Shown here piece after piece: positions 16,225-25,798 of a stretch of DNA of 37,395 bases; positions within the stretch are counted from its first letter, which is position 1, and every line of letters begins with the position of its first letter. The position numbers and the translations under genes are program-made. Location: positions 16,930 through 54,324 of the forward strand of contig DKCJ01000016.1 in the NCBI GenBank assembly GCA_002451465.1, read 5' to 3'. The stretch is from Caryophanales bacterium UBA6877 (GTDB lineage: Bacteria; Bacillota_I; Bacilli_A; RFN20; CAG-826). The notes beneath the pieces were generated by a model. That model was not told the origin of the DNA. It did not search any database and was given only the letters and a program-made list of their open reading frames with translations.

Positions 16225-17983
16225 AAAGATATTTACTTTACTTGCATTAGCAAGTGCTGTTCTTCTTACATCCTGTAATGATACAGTTTATGCTCGACCA
16301 ACCGAAGCAACCAAAGATCAAGTATTAGTTAATAACTCAAACGTTGCTCATAATACAGTCGAATGGCTCTATGATACTTTACACGACAGCTCAACATCAT
16401 CAACTGAAGTTCAAAAAGCTTTATTTAAAGTTTTAGAAGAAGGCGTATTTGGCGCTTATTCCGTTAATGAAAAGGGAGATGTTGTTATTAGTGGTTATGA
16501 TGGCGAAAATGAATCTAAACAATTAGAATTTATTAAATCTCACAAAGCTTATTGGGACAAAACCAAAAAGGATGATAGTAACAAATACGATTACGAAGAA
16601 CCAACTTCTTTAACAGAAACTATCAAACTTCGTGTTGATTTATTCAAATCAATTGTTAAAAAACACGTCGTTAATACATTATTTGAAAAAGCAAATGCTG
16701 AATCAAATAAATATAGAAATTACTTCTACGAAAGTAAATTTGCTCGTAGCTTAGCCGGTGATCTTTATAAAATTAATGGCGTAACTGATTTATATAACAC
16801 TAAACATGATGAAGAGTCATCAACAATATTCACAAATAAAGTAATTATTGATAATAGTGTTACTAAAGAAGATATAACAACAATTATCGGAAGTAACAAC
16901 ACATTTAAAAAACCACTTTTACATTTAGGTTTATATAGTGATTATATCAATAAACAAATTATGCCAACCATTATGGAAACATTGCTTATCGAACAATATG
17001 TTTACGATAATCAATATACAACCATTAGTAGAGCTCAATCACGTAAAATCAACTATATCTCTATCAGCACTGAAACTAAAAACGTTAGTGATGCTAGAAG
17101 ATTAATTAATTCATTCGTTGAAGAATATGTTAATAAATCAACTAAAGATAAAGAAATTAATTATGATATTTTAGCCAATGCTTGGAAAGGTATTTATGAT
17201 GATTTATTTGATGAAAGCGGAAAACCTCTTAATGAATCAGGTAAACTTCTTGTAGAAAGTGGATTTACTCTTGGAACTCCAACTAAAGATGGTAATCCTG
17301 TTAAAAAATTTGCTGATGGTAAGAAACATCCATATTATAAAAATACAAAATATGGTGATTTAATTGAAGATTTTGCAAAGATTACTTTAAATCCATCAAC
17401 AACCGATAGCACTACAGAATCAACATTCACTTCAAGTGGTAGTTATTCAATTGAAACTGGTTTGGAAATTAAAACAAATGATATTAGAATTACTGATTAC
17501 ACCACTTCTGATTGGGGAACAAAAGATAGTGGTTTCTCATCTCTCCCAAGTGAAGTAAAAACAAGATTATTTGATTATACTGTTATGACAGATTTCAATA
17601 ATCCTGCTAACATTGATAAAAATTCTTATTTAAAAGAAATTAATGGTCATTATTTCTTAAAGAGAAGTGTTTCACAAACTGATGATGCAGCTGATTCCAT
17701 AGTTATTAAAGACAGCTCTAACTTCTATTTAATCGAAGTTTTAGAAGCTCCATCACAAGCTAAGTTAACAATTGGTGGCGAAAACGCCTATGATAACACA
17801 GCTGCTAGTAAATTGAAGCAAGAAGTAATCAGTAGAACTATTGGCTATACAATTGCTAGTACTTCTACTTATAAAACAACTGCCTTTGCTCATTATTTAG
17901 AAAATTGTGAAATAATTTATCACGATCAATCAATTTACGATTACTTCAAATCTAATTATCCAGATTTATTCAAAAATAATTAA
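16214..17983 (+). CDS. Second large lipoprotein, possible foldase partner
   Basis: The family is not recognised with certainty. The start is ATG 16214, set by AAGGAGG at 16198-16204 inside the upstream gene; a longer frame upstream (16172) lacks a signal peptide at its N-terminus. The protein is 589 residues with a signal peptide and lipobox LTSC (Cys21). The rest is hydrophilic and helix-rich with no obvious catalytic motif. Its size, export signal and overlapping position behind the PrsA-like gene suggest a diverged paralogue or co-factor, for example a degenerate SurA/PrsA-like chaperone. It ends with its own terminator. Confidence 0.75.
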   Translation: MKNKKIFTLLALASAVLLTSCNDTVYARPTEATKDQVLVNNSNVAHNTVEWLYDTLHDSSTSSTEVQKALFKVLEEGVFGAYSVNEKGDVVISGYDGENESKQLEFIKSHKAYWDKTKKDDSNKYDYEEPTSLTETIKLRVDLFKSIVKKHVVNTLFEKANAESNKYRNYFYESKFARSLAGDLYKINGVTDLYNTKHDEESSTIFTNKVIIDNSVTKEDITTIIGSNNTFKKPLLHLGLYSDYINKQIMPTIMETLLIEQYVYDNQYTTISRAQSRKINYISISTETKNVSDARRLINSFVEEYVNKSTKDKEINYDILANAWKGIYDDLFDESGKPLNESGKLLVESGFTLGTPTKDGNPVKKFADGKKHPYYKNTKYGDLIEDFAKITLNPSTTDSTTESTFTSSGSYSIETGLEIKTNDIRITDYTTSDWGTKDSGFSSLPSEVKTRLFDYTVMTDFNNPANIDKNSYLKEINGHYFLKRSVSQTDDAADSIVIKDSSNFYLIEVLEAPSQAKLTIGGENAYDNTAASKLKQEVISRTIGYTIASTSTYKTTAFAHYLENCEIIYHDQSIYDYFKSNYPDLFKNN

Positions 17984-17989
17984 TTGTTA

Positions 17990-18018
17990 AGAGCTGCTTA
18001 AAAGCAGCTCTCTTTTTA
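17990..18018 (+). terminator. Terminator of the two-lipoprotein operon
   Basis: A 9-bp GC-containing stem (AGAGCTGCT with AGCAGCTCT, 17990-18011) with a 4-base loop is followed by CTTTTT. It lies 7 nt past the stop codon. Confidence 0.9.
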
Positions 18019-18045
18019 TATATAATATAAGGAAGGAGAATAAAT

Positions 18046-18465
18046 ATGAAATTCGATCAAAATTGTATTTTTTGCAAAATTGCAGATCACAAAATTAACA
18101 CAACAATCATCTATGAAGATAATGATGTTATGGCTTTTTTAGATACTAACCCTGTTAGTTATGGTCATTGCCTTGTTATATCAAAAGAACACTATGATTC
18201 TTTTTTATCTACCCCAAAAGACATCATGAATAAAGTAATGAATGTTGCACAAAGAATTGGTCAAGTCGATATTACATCACTAGGAGCGAAAGGCGTTAAT
18301 ATATTAACAAACTGCTATGAAGCTGCAGGTCAAACTATAAAACATTTCCATGTTCATGTAATTCCAAGATATAATGCTCCAGATGGTTTAAAACTTGAAA
18401 TGAATAAATATGGTGATCTTAATTTACCAACTGTTGCCACAAAAATAAAAGATGGCTTAAAATAA
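18046..18465 (+). CDS. hit: HIT-family nucleotide-binding hydrolase
   Basis: This is a 139-residue histidine-triad protein of the HinT type, hydrolysing nucleoside phosphoramidates or related adenylated nucleotides. It starts CIFCKIADHKI, has MAFLDTNPVSYGHCLVI and the triad HFHVHVIPRY near residue 105. AAGGAAGGAG precedes the ATG. In Bacillus, hit, prsA and yhaM are also near neighbours, which helps the naming of this region. The next glycosyltransferase starts 16 nt downstream, possibly in the same transcript. Confidence 0.93.
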   Translation: MKFDQNCIFCKIADHKINTTIIYEDNDVMAFLDTNPVSYGHCLVISKEHYDSFLSTPKDIMNKVMNVAQRIGQVDITSLGAKGVNILTNCYEAAGQTIKHFHVHVIPRYNAPDGLKLEMNKYGDLNLPTVATKIKDGLK

Positions 18466-18481
18466 TTTTAATTATTATTTT

Positions 18482-19498
18482 ATGAAAGTTTTATTATATT
18501 TAGAAAACATGAAAATGATGTCAGCAAGTGGCATTGGAAGAGCATTAGCTCAACAACAGATTGCTCTTAAAGAAAATAATGTTGATTTTACTTTAAATAA
18601 ACATGATCAATATGATATTGCTCACATCAATTCTTATACATCTGGTTCTTATAGATTATTAAAAAAATTACACAAAAAAGGCATAAAAGTTATCGTTCAC
18701 GCTCATTCAACTCATGAAGATTTAAAAAATTCCTTTAGATTAATTTTTTTAATACAACCTTTATATAACTTCTTGATAGATAGAATGTATTCTCATGCTG
18801 ATTTGATAATTACACCTACACCATATTCAAAATCACTCATCGAAAATTATAAAAAAGTGCATAGACCTATTATCGCCTTATCTAATGGTATAGTTTTAAA
18901 AGACTATGAACCTAATGAAAATTATGTTAAAGAATTCAAAGAATACTTCAACATTAAAGAAGGCGAAAAAGTTGTTATTGGTGTTGGCTTTTACTTTAAA
19001 CGAAAAGGTATTGATGACTTTATAGAAGTTGCTAAACAATTCCCTGACGTAAAATTTATTTGGTTTGGGCATTTAAATAAAATTTTAACTTCTTCTTACA
19101 TCAATCGCTGTATTAGACATAGAAGTAAGAATGTAATATTACCAGGATATATTAAAGGAAACATTATTAAAGGAGCTTATCAATACGCAAGTTGTATGTT
19201 GTTTCCAACTCGTGAAGAAACTGAAGGTATTGTCGTTCTTGAAGCTCTTGCAAGTAGATGCCCATTGATTGTTAGAGATCACGCAGTTTTTAATCCTTGG
19301 CTAACAGATAAATTAAATTGTTATAAAGGTAAAAACATAAATGAATTCAAAGAACTTGTGAATCATTGTTTAAATAACCGTGACGAAAAAATGCTTGATA
19401 AAGGTTATGAAGTTGCTAAAGAAAGAGATTTAAAAATTATTGGATCAAAATTAAAAGATATATATCAAGATGTTTTAAATAACAAAATACCTAATTAA
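18482..19498 (+). CDS. GT4 glycosyltransferase, diglucosyl-diacylglycerol synthase-like
   Basis: This 338-residue GT-B fold enzyme has the donor-site E-x7-E motif in TREETEGIVVLEALA and a GVGFYFKRKGIDDF-type start of the C-terminal domain. The N-terminus (YLENMKMMSASGIGRALAQQ) and the HINSYTSGS segment recall the LafB/Acholeplasma DGS group, which adds a second glucose to monoglucosyl-diacylglycerol. The partner enzyme could be the GT4 at 21289. It is cytosolic and probably peripherally membrane-bound (Lys-rich). No clear Shine-Dalgarno precedes the ATG. The acceptor is inferred, not shown. Confidence 0.75.
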   Translation: MKVLLYLENMKMMSASGIGRALAQQQIALKENNVDFTLNKHDQYDIAHINSYTSGSYRLLKKLHKKGIKVIVHAHSTHEDLKNSFRLIFLIQPLYNFLIDRMYSHADLIITPTPYSKSLIENYKKVHRPIIALSNGIVLKDYEPNENYVKEFKEYFNIKEGEKVVIGVGFYFKRKGIDDFIEVAKQFPDVKFIWFGHLNKILTSSYINRCIRHRSKNVILPGYIKGNIIKGAYQYASCMLFPTREETEGIVVLEALASRCPLIVRDHAVFNPWLTDKLNCYKGKNINEFKELVNHCLNNRDEKMLDKGYEVAKERDLKIIGSKLKDIYQDVLNNKIPN

Positions 19499-19499
19499 C

Positions 19500-19531
19500 A
19501 AAAAGTCCTTGTTAGATACAAGGACTTTTTT
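19500..19531. terminator. Bidirectional terminator between the GT and yhaM
   Basis: A perfect 12-bp stem (19500-19511 with 19519-19530, loop of 7) has an AGTCCTTG core and A/T runs on both sides. It separates convergent transcripts. Confidence 0.9.
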
Positions 19532-19558
19532 AAAAAACATATATATAACGCACTATTT

Positions 19559-20497
19559 TTAGTCTAGTTTATGAGGCTTATAGAAAGATCTATTATCGAA
19601 TGAAAAAATCTTATCAGTTCTTTCTCCTTCTTTTACATTTTTGTATGCTTTACTAAGAGTCATCATTTTACTATCCATATCATCAATCATTGATAAAAGT
19701 AAAGCTTCAATTGTTTCAGGAAGTACCGGGGAACCATATTCATATTTTCCATGATGCGATAGAATCATGTGTTCTAAAAGTAAAGGAACTTCACTTTTAA
19801 TCTGTTTTTCATCCGCAATTTCTCTTACAATTGACATACCAATTGTAATGTGTCCTAATAAATTACCTTCATCAGTGTACTTAGTTGCAACTGATCCAGA
19901 AAATTCTATAACTTTACCAATATCATGTAATAAACAACCACTAATCAAAAGATCATAATTTGCCTCAGGATAAAGCTTTTGAATTTGTTCAGCTAATTTA
20001 CACATTGAAATAGAATGATAAAGTAATCCATGATAAAAATCATGATGATTTGAAACAGCAGCAGGATAATCAATATATTTTTTGAAATATTTTTTAAATA
20101 CCTCTTCTAAAATAATCTTACAATCTTTATTTTTTACGCTGTTATAATATCTTTTAAAATCTTCTTTTAAAATATCGACTGGAATTGGCGAGCTTATAAT
20201 AAGATCATTTAAATCAACCTTATCTTGATCAACTAAATAAGACCCAAGAATTTTCACTTGGAGTTTATCCCTATATTCATAAGCTTGTCCATCAATTCTA
20301 ACGATATTGCCTGGTTTAAATTTTTCAAAATCTTCTTGACTGGCATCCCATTTTTTCCCTTCAATAGTCCCACTATTGTCTTGCAAAATAACATTCAAAT
20401 ATACAGTTGCATTAGAAGAAGTAGAAACACCTTTAATACAATTTTTTACAAGGTATATACCATTTGCACTGCTACCATCTTTTAAATCCTTAATCAT
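19559..20497 (-). CDS. yhaM: 3'-5' exoribonuclease YhaM family (OB-fold plus HD domain)
   Basis: This is a 312-residue protein, almost exactly the length of B. subtilis YhaM. An N-terminal OB-type nucleic-acid-binding domain (about 1-90, with GTIEGKKWDASQEDFEKFKPG) is followed by an HD hydrolase domain: HHDFYHGLLYHS, the LLHDIGK metal site, then LGHITIG and a later LEHMILSHHGKYEYGSPVLPE. It trims RNA or DNA 3' ends with a divalent metal. It overlaps the recX stop by 8 nt and has GGGAG upstream, so it belongs to the flippase-GT-recX-yhaM operon. Confidence 0.93.
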   Translation of the reverse strand: MIKDLKDGSSANGIYLVKNCIKGVSTSSNATVYLNVILQDNSGTIEGKKWDASQEDFEKFKPGNIVRIDGQAYEYRDKLQVKILGSYLVDQDKVDLNDLIISSPIPVDILKEDFKRYYNSVKNKDCKIILEEVFKKYFKKYIDYPAAVSNHHDFYHGLLYHSISMCKLAEQIQKLYPEANYDLLISGCLLHDIGKVIEFSGSVATKYTDEGNLLGHITIGMSIVREIADEKQIKSEVPLLLEHMILSHHGKYEYGSPVLPETIEALLLSMIDDMDSKMMTLSKAYKNVKEGERTDKIFSFDNRSFYKPHKLD

Positions 20498-21317
20498 TTT
20501 TTAAGCTCCCTTCCTCATCCTTTTTAATAATTTCTAATATCTTTTCATAAGCATAGCCTTTTGCAATAAGTTTACTTATGATTTTGTTTTTCTTCTGAGA
20601 TTCATCTATTTTCTCGTTATTAAATTTATTCTTTAATTTAAGATAAGCTTTAGTAATTTGATATTCTTCTTTAGTTTCATCTATCTTGATTGAAGAAACA
20701 ATATCATAAATTAATGAGATATCAAAACCCCTTCTTAATAAATTTTCATATAATTTTTTCTTTTGTTTTATAAAATTTTTTGAAACAAATTTATTTTTAA
20801 TTAATTCAAAGTAAGTAATTGCTTTTTCTTTTTCTAACTTATCATCAAATTTTAATGAATTAATGATCTTGCTAGAAATTTTTTTATTTTTAAAAAAATT
20901 AATTATGTAATATTTTCCATAGCCGCCACTATTAAAATAACTTAAGTATTCTTCAACATATTTTTTATCATCTATAACCCCTTTAGATTTAAGAGTTTTT
21001 ACAATCTCATTTAAAAAAGATGAAGGTAAATTTTTAAACTTTTTACAAAGTTTAACTTTAATATCACTTTCGCAATAAAATTTGTTATTAAGTTTATTAA
21101 GCGCATATTGATTTACTATGGTTTTATTGTTATCAGAAATACATTTCTTAATATATTCATCGCTATAAGTTTCACCAATTTTAAAATTATATTTACTTTC
21201 TATATCAGGGAAAATTTTTAATTTAAAAAAATCAAAATCAAGTATGATTTCATTACTCTTAATTTTTAAATTTTTAAGTTTATTTGTTTTACCAATTTTT
21301 TCTAATTGCTCGTTCAT
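20490..21317 (-). CDS. recX: RecX-family regulator of RecA
   Basis: The protein is 275 residues, close to Bacillus-type RecX length. It is highly Lys/Asn rich and built of repeated three-helix units; typical signatures are LKSKGVIDDKKYVEEYLSYF and NLLRRGFDISLIYDIV, with SKLIAKGYAYEKILEIIKK at the C-terminus. RecX modulates RecA filaments during recombination. The first 29 nt overlap the upstream glycosyltransferase, with no good internal Met alternative. RecA is not in the window. Confidence 0.85.
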   Translation of the reverse strand: MNEQLEKIGKTNKLKNLKIKSNEIILDFDFFKLKIFPDIESKYNFKIGETYSDEYIKKCISDNNKTIVNQYALNKLNNKFYCESDIKVKLCKKFKNLPSSFLNEIVKTLKSKGVIDDKKYVEEYLSYFNSGGYGKYYIINFFKNKKISSKIINSLKFDDKLEKEKAITYFELIKNKFVSKNFIKQKKKLYENLLRRGFDISLIYDIVSSIKIDETKEEYQITKAYLKLKNKFNNEKIDESQKKNKIISKLIAKGYAYEKILEIIKKDEEGSLKND

Positions 21318-22464
21318 ATACTTTAATTATATTGTCATAAAAATTCTTTTCACTAAATTTATCAATAGAATTAAACGCTTGTGTTTTAATTTCATCCATC
21401 TTCTTTTCGTCTAATGATAATATTTCTTTTAATTTCATTGGAAATTCATTATCATCTGAAAAGAAAAAACCAGTTACATAATTTTCAATAACTCCAACAA
21501 GATTATTATCAAATCTACAAAAAATAGGGATGTAAGAAGCCATTGCTTCCATAAATGTGAGTCCTTGAGTTTCACTCGTTGAAGCACTCAAAAATATGTC
21601 ACTACATCTATAATAATACTGTGTTTCATCAACAGGAACCTTTCCAACAAATTTTATTCTATCGCAAATTTTTAATGATTTAGCTAATTCTTTTAAATTC
21701 CCAAGTTCAGGACCATCACCAACAAATAAAATTAATGTTTTATCATCATTTTTATTTAAATCAAGATATACACTAAATCCTCTAATTATTACATCAAAAC
21801 TTTTCTCTTTGGCAACTCTTCCTAAGCATAACAAAACCTTATTATCATTATTTATATTAAAAGTCTTTTTTATCTCTAAAACTTTTGGATCATCTTTTTT
21901 AACATTTGTAAAACGCGAAAAATCAAAACCAGTTGGAACTACGTTTATGTATTTTTTTATACCTATACTTCTTAGATAGACCAATGTTTTTTCGCTTGGT
22001 GCAATAATTTCAGTGGATCTTTCCATATCTGCTTTCATAAACTCACGAATTGTCCATTTAGAAAAACGATCAAAATATCCTTTTGTTGCATAATAGGTAT
22101 AATCTTCAAGCATCGTATGATATGTATAAACTATAGGAATATCTAATTTATTTGCTACAGCAAAACCAAATTGGCCAATTGTAAAAGGAGTATTTATATG
22201 TATAATATCTAATTTCAATGTTTCTAAAATTTTAAAAGCATCGTTTGAAAATAAAGGAGATACGCGGTAACCATATAGTTTTTTTAATTCAAAACCCTTA
22301 ATTCTCATAATGTCATTTTTAAAAACAACATTATCTTCACTTCCTGTTGTTATAACATAACAATTATGGCCACGTTTTTTAAGCGATTTATATAACGACT
22401 CAACGCTTGTCGCAACACCATTTATCTCAGGAACATATGTATCAGTAAATAATGCTATATTCAT
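21289..22464 (-). CDS. GT4 glycosyltransferase, monoglucosyl-diacylglycerol synthase-like
   Basis: This 391-residue GT-B enzyme has an N-terminus (NIALFTDTYVPEINGVATSV) typical of the group that transfers glucose from UDP-glucose to diacylglycerol (LafA/Acholeplasma MGS type). Its other marks are HINTPFTIGQFGFAVANK, CLGRVAKEKSFDVIIRGF at the start of the C-terminal domain, and the E-x7-E donor motif in SETQGLTFMEAMA. AAGGA precedes the ATG. It is operonic with an upstream flippase-like membrane protein and with recX. Together with the enzyme at 18482 it could build the membrane glycolipids. Related mannosyltransferases are an alternative. Confidence 0.82.
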   Translation of the reverse strand: MNIALFTDTYVPEINGVATSVESLYKSLKKRGHNCYVITTGSEDNVVFKNDIMRIKGFELKKLYGYRVSPLFSNDAFKILETLKLDIIHINTPFTIGQFGFAVANKLDIPIVYTYHTMLEDYTYYATKGYFDRFSKWTIREFMKADMERSTEIIAPSEKTLVYLRSIGIKKYINVVPTGFDFSRFTNVKKDDPKVLEIKKTFNINNDNKVLLCLGRVAKEKSFDVIIRGFSVYLDLNKNDDKTLILFVGDGPELGNLKELAKSLKICDRIKFVGKVPVDETQYYYRCSDIFLSASTSETQGLTFMEAMASYIPIFCRFDNNLVGVIENYVTGFFFSDDNEFPMKLKEILSLDEKKMDEIKTQAFNSIDKFSEKNFYDNIIKVYERAIRKNW

Positions 22465-22469
22465 ATTAA

Positions 22470-23870
22470 TTAATCCTTATCATTCATATTATCATCTTCA
22501 ATTTCATCATTTTTCTTTTTCTTCTTAATGTAATTTAATACTTTTTCTTGTCTTTCAACAACATTATTTTGATATGCACGATCACTGCTCACTTTACGTT
22601 CATCATATGTTTCCATTTGAATTGTATAATAAGTTTGTTTGTCGCTTGTAATAAAAACCTCCTCAGCGCCTCTACTTTTATATGTTGCACTTATAATACC
22701 AGTTATTAAAAATGGAATATGGAAAGTCATAAATCTCCATAAAAGCATAACTGCATTAACCCCTCCATTTTGTTCAAATGAAGTTGCATCAAAATATGAT
22801 TGGAAAAGTAAGAAAAATACATATTCACTAATACCACTAGATCCAGGAAGTGGTATGAGTCCAGTCATCATTTGATGAAAATTTGTATAGACAATAGATA
22901 GAAAAACTTTATTAAATACATCACTACCAGATGTAAATTCATTAAATCCATTTAATGCCAACCCACATAAAAAAGGAAAAGAATCAACTATAACTAAAGA
23001 GAATAATGTAAGCAATGAAACAAGCAATGTAAAAGGAATGTTAGATTGAAGACGCCTAAATTCAATTCTAAAATTTTCAACTTGAGTTTTAACTTTAAGT
23101 CTTGTTTCATCAGGTTTTTTAATTAAATGTATCCTTGCACAAAAGTTTATTAATTTAACAGTAACAAAATTTTGAAACCTAACAGAAGTAGACATAAATA
23201 TTAAAAGAATAATAACCAAGAGATTTAATCCAAAGCCTAATATAATAAATAAAATAACAGGAACAGGAATATTTTGTCCGTTGACCGTAATATTTATAGT
23301 TTGTAATTCTAAAAAGTCTTTAGCGTGAGTTGCAACACTTATAATTCCCATAATAATAAGACATGACTGGTAAACGATATACATCATTACCATAACACTT
23401 GCAGCATTGCTAATAGATACGCCTTGCTTATTAAAAGTATAAATTTGTGCAACTTGTCCACCACTAGAACCTGGAGTAATTCCATTGTAAAAATTTCCAA
23501 TTGCTTGATTCGCTAGTGCTTGGTGATATTTATATCGTTTACTATAAAGTTTAACAAACAACCATAAAATAAAAGCACCAAGAAAAAAATTAAAAATTAT
23601 AGCGAAACATAAAACGCTAAAATATTTAAAATTCATATTTTTAAATAAAACAAAAACTTTTTCGGCAGTATTTCCTTGTAATAACGAAACAGCAAGAACA
23701 CATCCAGTAACTAATAAAATAAATAGCAAATAACAAATATAATGAAGAATTTTCTTCTTTTTTTCTTTCTCTTCATCTGATAACTTATCTACTTTTTCAT
23801 TATTTTTTTCATTTATATCTTTATTTAAATCTATATCTTGCTTTTTTTCCTTTAAATCTTCTTTTTCCAT
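22470..23870 (-). CDS. Flippase-like integral membrane protein (LPTD/UPF0104 family)
   Basis: This 466-residue protein belongs to the family of the MprF N-terminal flippase domain and YbhN. A very charged Lys/Glu/Asp N-terminal tail of about 40 residues precedes about eight membrane helices. The family signatures are ANQAIGNFYNGITPGSSGGQVAQIY and, near the end, MTGLIPLPGSSGISEYVFFLLFQSY. The C-terminal tail is again charged and cytosolic. The role is probably movement of a lipid, perhaps the glycolipid made by the adjacent glycosyltransferase. The ATG has no Shine-Dalgarno; minus-strand TATTAT lies 6 nt upstream (leaderless candidate). Confidence 0.85.
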   Translation of the reverse strand: MEKEDLKEKKQDIDLNKDINEKNNEKVDKLSDEEKEKKKKILHYICYLLFILLVTGCVLAVSLLQGNTAEKVFVLFKNMNFKYFSVLCFAIIFNFFLGAFILWLFVKLYSKRYKYHQALANQAIGNFYNGITPGSSGGQVAQIYTFNKQGVSISNAASVMVMMYIVYQSCLIIMGIISVATHAKDFLELQTINITVNGQNIPVPVILFIILGFGLNLLVIILLIFMSTSVRFQNFVTVKLINFCARIHLIKKPDETRLKVKTQVENFRIEFRRLQSNIPFTLLVSLLTLFSLVIVDSFPFLCGLALNGFNEFTSGSDVFNKVFLSIVYTNFHQMMTGLIPLPGSSGISEYVFFLLFQSYFDATSFEQNGGVNAVMLLWRFMTFHIPFLITGIISATYKSRGAEEVFITSDKQTYYTIQMETYDERKVSSDRAYQNNVVERQEKVLNYIKKKKKNDEIEDDNMNDKD

Positions 23871-23873
23871 AGA

Positions 23874-23933
23874 ATTATAATATCATATTTCTAATTTTCA
23901 TTGTATTTACTTTATTATTAGTTTTGTTAAAAT
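23874..23933. promoter_or_regulatory. Back-to-back promoters with -10 boxes next to both start codons
   Basis: The gap between the divergent ATGs is 69 bp. Plus strand: TTTACT (23906-23911), 16-nt spacer, TAAAAT (23928-23933), 6 nt to ATG 23940. Minus strand: TATTAT (23877-23882) 6 nt, or overlapping TATAAT (23874-23879) 3 nt, before ATG 23870. Neither gene has a ribosome-binding site, so both messages may be leaderless. Confidence 0.45.
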
Positions 23934-23939
23934 ATTTTT

Positions 23940-25793
23940 ATGTCAAAATTTAGAAAAGCTATGCGAGTATATTTAAAAGGGTGTAAAGTGGTCTACTTTA
24001 CATATTTTATTTTACTTTTGTTTACAATTTTTATTTCACTTTTAGCAACTTATGGCAATAAAGTATTAATTGATATATTGACTTGCCAAAAAAATAATGG
24101 ACTTACATATAATTCAGAAATTACATTAGAACAACTAATTACATCGAATGGTTCAGACAATATTTTAGAGACTGCATTCATAAATCTTTTTGGTGGAATA
24201 AAATTTTTATCTACTCATATTTGGTTTTTTGCGATTATATTACTAGTATTTACCATTATTAATGTAGGATTTTTATTAACAAGACTTATAATGCGAAGTT
24301 ATTTTTCAGGAAAATTTTCAAAAAATATGCAATCTGAATTATTCTTCCATATTGAAAGACTTCCATATTCAGTTATTAAATCATTGCCTACTGGTGACAT
24401 ATTACAAGCCGCAACAAGAGATGAAGAAGTTTTTAGAAGATTTATTGCTCAAGATATGCATTCTATAATGTATACAGTTTATATTGTTACTTTTTCATTT
24501 ATTTTACTCGCTATAACAAACATTAAAATCGCTTTAGTTTCTTTAGCATTAATGCCTTTTATGTTCATTTATTCATTCTTTTTAGTTAAAGAAGTTAGAA
24601 GAAGATATAAAGTAACTGATGATAGCGAATCAGAAATGTCTGGCAAAATTGAAGAAAACTTAGCTTCTGTCCGACTTGTAAAAGCCTTTAATAATGAGAA
24701 ATATGAAATAGATAGTTTCGAAAAATATATTCAAGATTATAAACAAAAATATATGCGATGGAGAAAACTAAGTGCATTTTTCTTTTCAAGTAGTGATATT
24801 TTTGTTTTTAGTCAAATTGCTTTAACAACAATTTTTGGTTTCTATCTTTATTATTTAGGTTCAAAAGGCGATCCAAATGGAATAAGTCTTGGGACTTTCT
24901 ATGTTTCATTTACTTTTACCAATATGATGGTTTGGCCAATTAGAGACCTTGCAACTATTCTTTCTAATTTAGCAAGAGCTAATGCTTCTTTAGAGAGAAT
25001 TTCCATGATACTTGATGAACCAATGGAAGATTTATATAAAGGTGAAACACCCGAAATTAAAGGAAATATTGAATTTAAAAATGTTTCATATATGTTTTGT
25101 GATGCTAAAGATCCTGTATTGCAAGATATTTCATTTAAAGTTAAGGCCGGGGAAACTGTTGCTATTATGGGCAAAACTGGTTGTGGAAAAACAACTTTAA
25201 TTTATTTATTAACAAGACTTTATGATTGCTCAAGTGGTGAAATTTTACTTGATGGGCATGATATAAAAACTATCCAAAAACATTATTTAAGAAGAAATGT
25301 TTCGACTGTTCTTCAAGATCCTTTCCTTTTTAGCAAAACAATTGAAGATAATATAAAAATTGCTAAGCCAGATGCAACTCAAAGAGACATTGAATATGCA
25401 ACAAAAATCTCACATATTCATGATAATATTATGCAATTTAAAGAAGGTTATAAAACTCCTGTTGGCGAGAAAGGTATGACTCTTTCTGGCGGACAAAAAC
25501 AACGTGTTGCCATTGCTAGAACATTAATTACCGAAGCACCTGTTATTGTCTTTGATGATAGTTTAAGTGCTGTTGATACTGAAACTGATTATGAAATTAG
25601 AAAATCTTTGCAAGAAGCCAAACATAAATCAACAACATTTATTATTACTCATAGAATCTCAACCGCTAAAGATGCTGATTTAATTATTGTCTTAGAGGAT
25701 GGAAAAATCTCTGAAATAGGAAAACATGAAGACCTTATCAAAAAGAAAGGTTTATATAAGAGAATTTACGAAATACAAACAAAAATGGTATAA
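23940..25793 (+). CDS. ABC exporter half-transporter with degenerate ATP site
   Basis: This 617-residue type IV (exporter-fold) ABC protein has about six N-terminal membrane helices (residues 15-340) and a C-terminal ATPase domain: Walker A GKTGCGKTT, Q-loop VLQDPFLF, signature LSGGQKQR, Walker B VIVFDDSLSAVD and switch His in ITHR. The catalytic Glu after Walker B is Asp, as in the non-hydrolysing site of heterodimeric exporters such as TM287/288 and BmrCD. The partner gene follows after 5 nt. The cargo (drug, lipid or peptide) cannot be told. The start lacks a Shine-Dalgarno. Confidence 0.9.
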   Translation: MSKFRKAMRVYLKGCKVVYFTYFILLLFTIFISLLATYGNKVLIDILTCQKNNGLTYNSEITLEQLITSNGSDNILETAFINLFGGIKFLSTHIWFFAIILLVFTIINVGFLLTRLIMRSYFSGKFSKNMQSELFFHIERLPYSVIKSLPTGDILQAATRDEEVFRRFIAQDMHSIMYTVYIVTFSFILLAITNIKIALVSLALMPFMFIYSFFLVKEVRRRYKVTDDSESEMSGKIEENLASVRLVKAFNNEKYEIDSFEKYIQDYKQKYMRWRKLSAFFFSSSDIFVFSQIALTTIFGFYLYYLGSKGDPNGISLGTFYVSFTFTNMMVWPIRDLATILSNLARANASLERISMILDEPMEDLYKGETPEIKGNIEFKNVSYMFCDAKDPVLQDISFKVKAGETVAIMGKTGCGKTTLIYLLTRLYDCSSGEILLDGHDIKTIQKHYLRRNVSTVLQDPFLFSKTIEDNIKIAKPDATQRDIEYATKISHIHDNIMQFKEGYKTPVGEKGMTLSGGQKQRVAIARTLITEAPVIVFDDSLSAVDTETDYEIRKSLQEAKHKSTTFIITHRISTAKDADLIIVLEDGKISEIGKHEDLIKKKGLYKRIYEIQTKMV

Positions 25794-25798
25794 AAATT

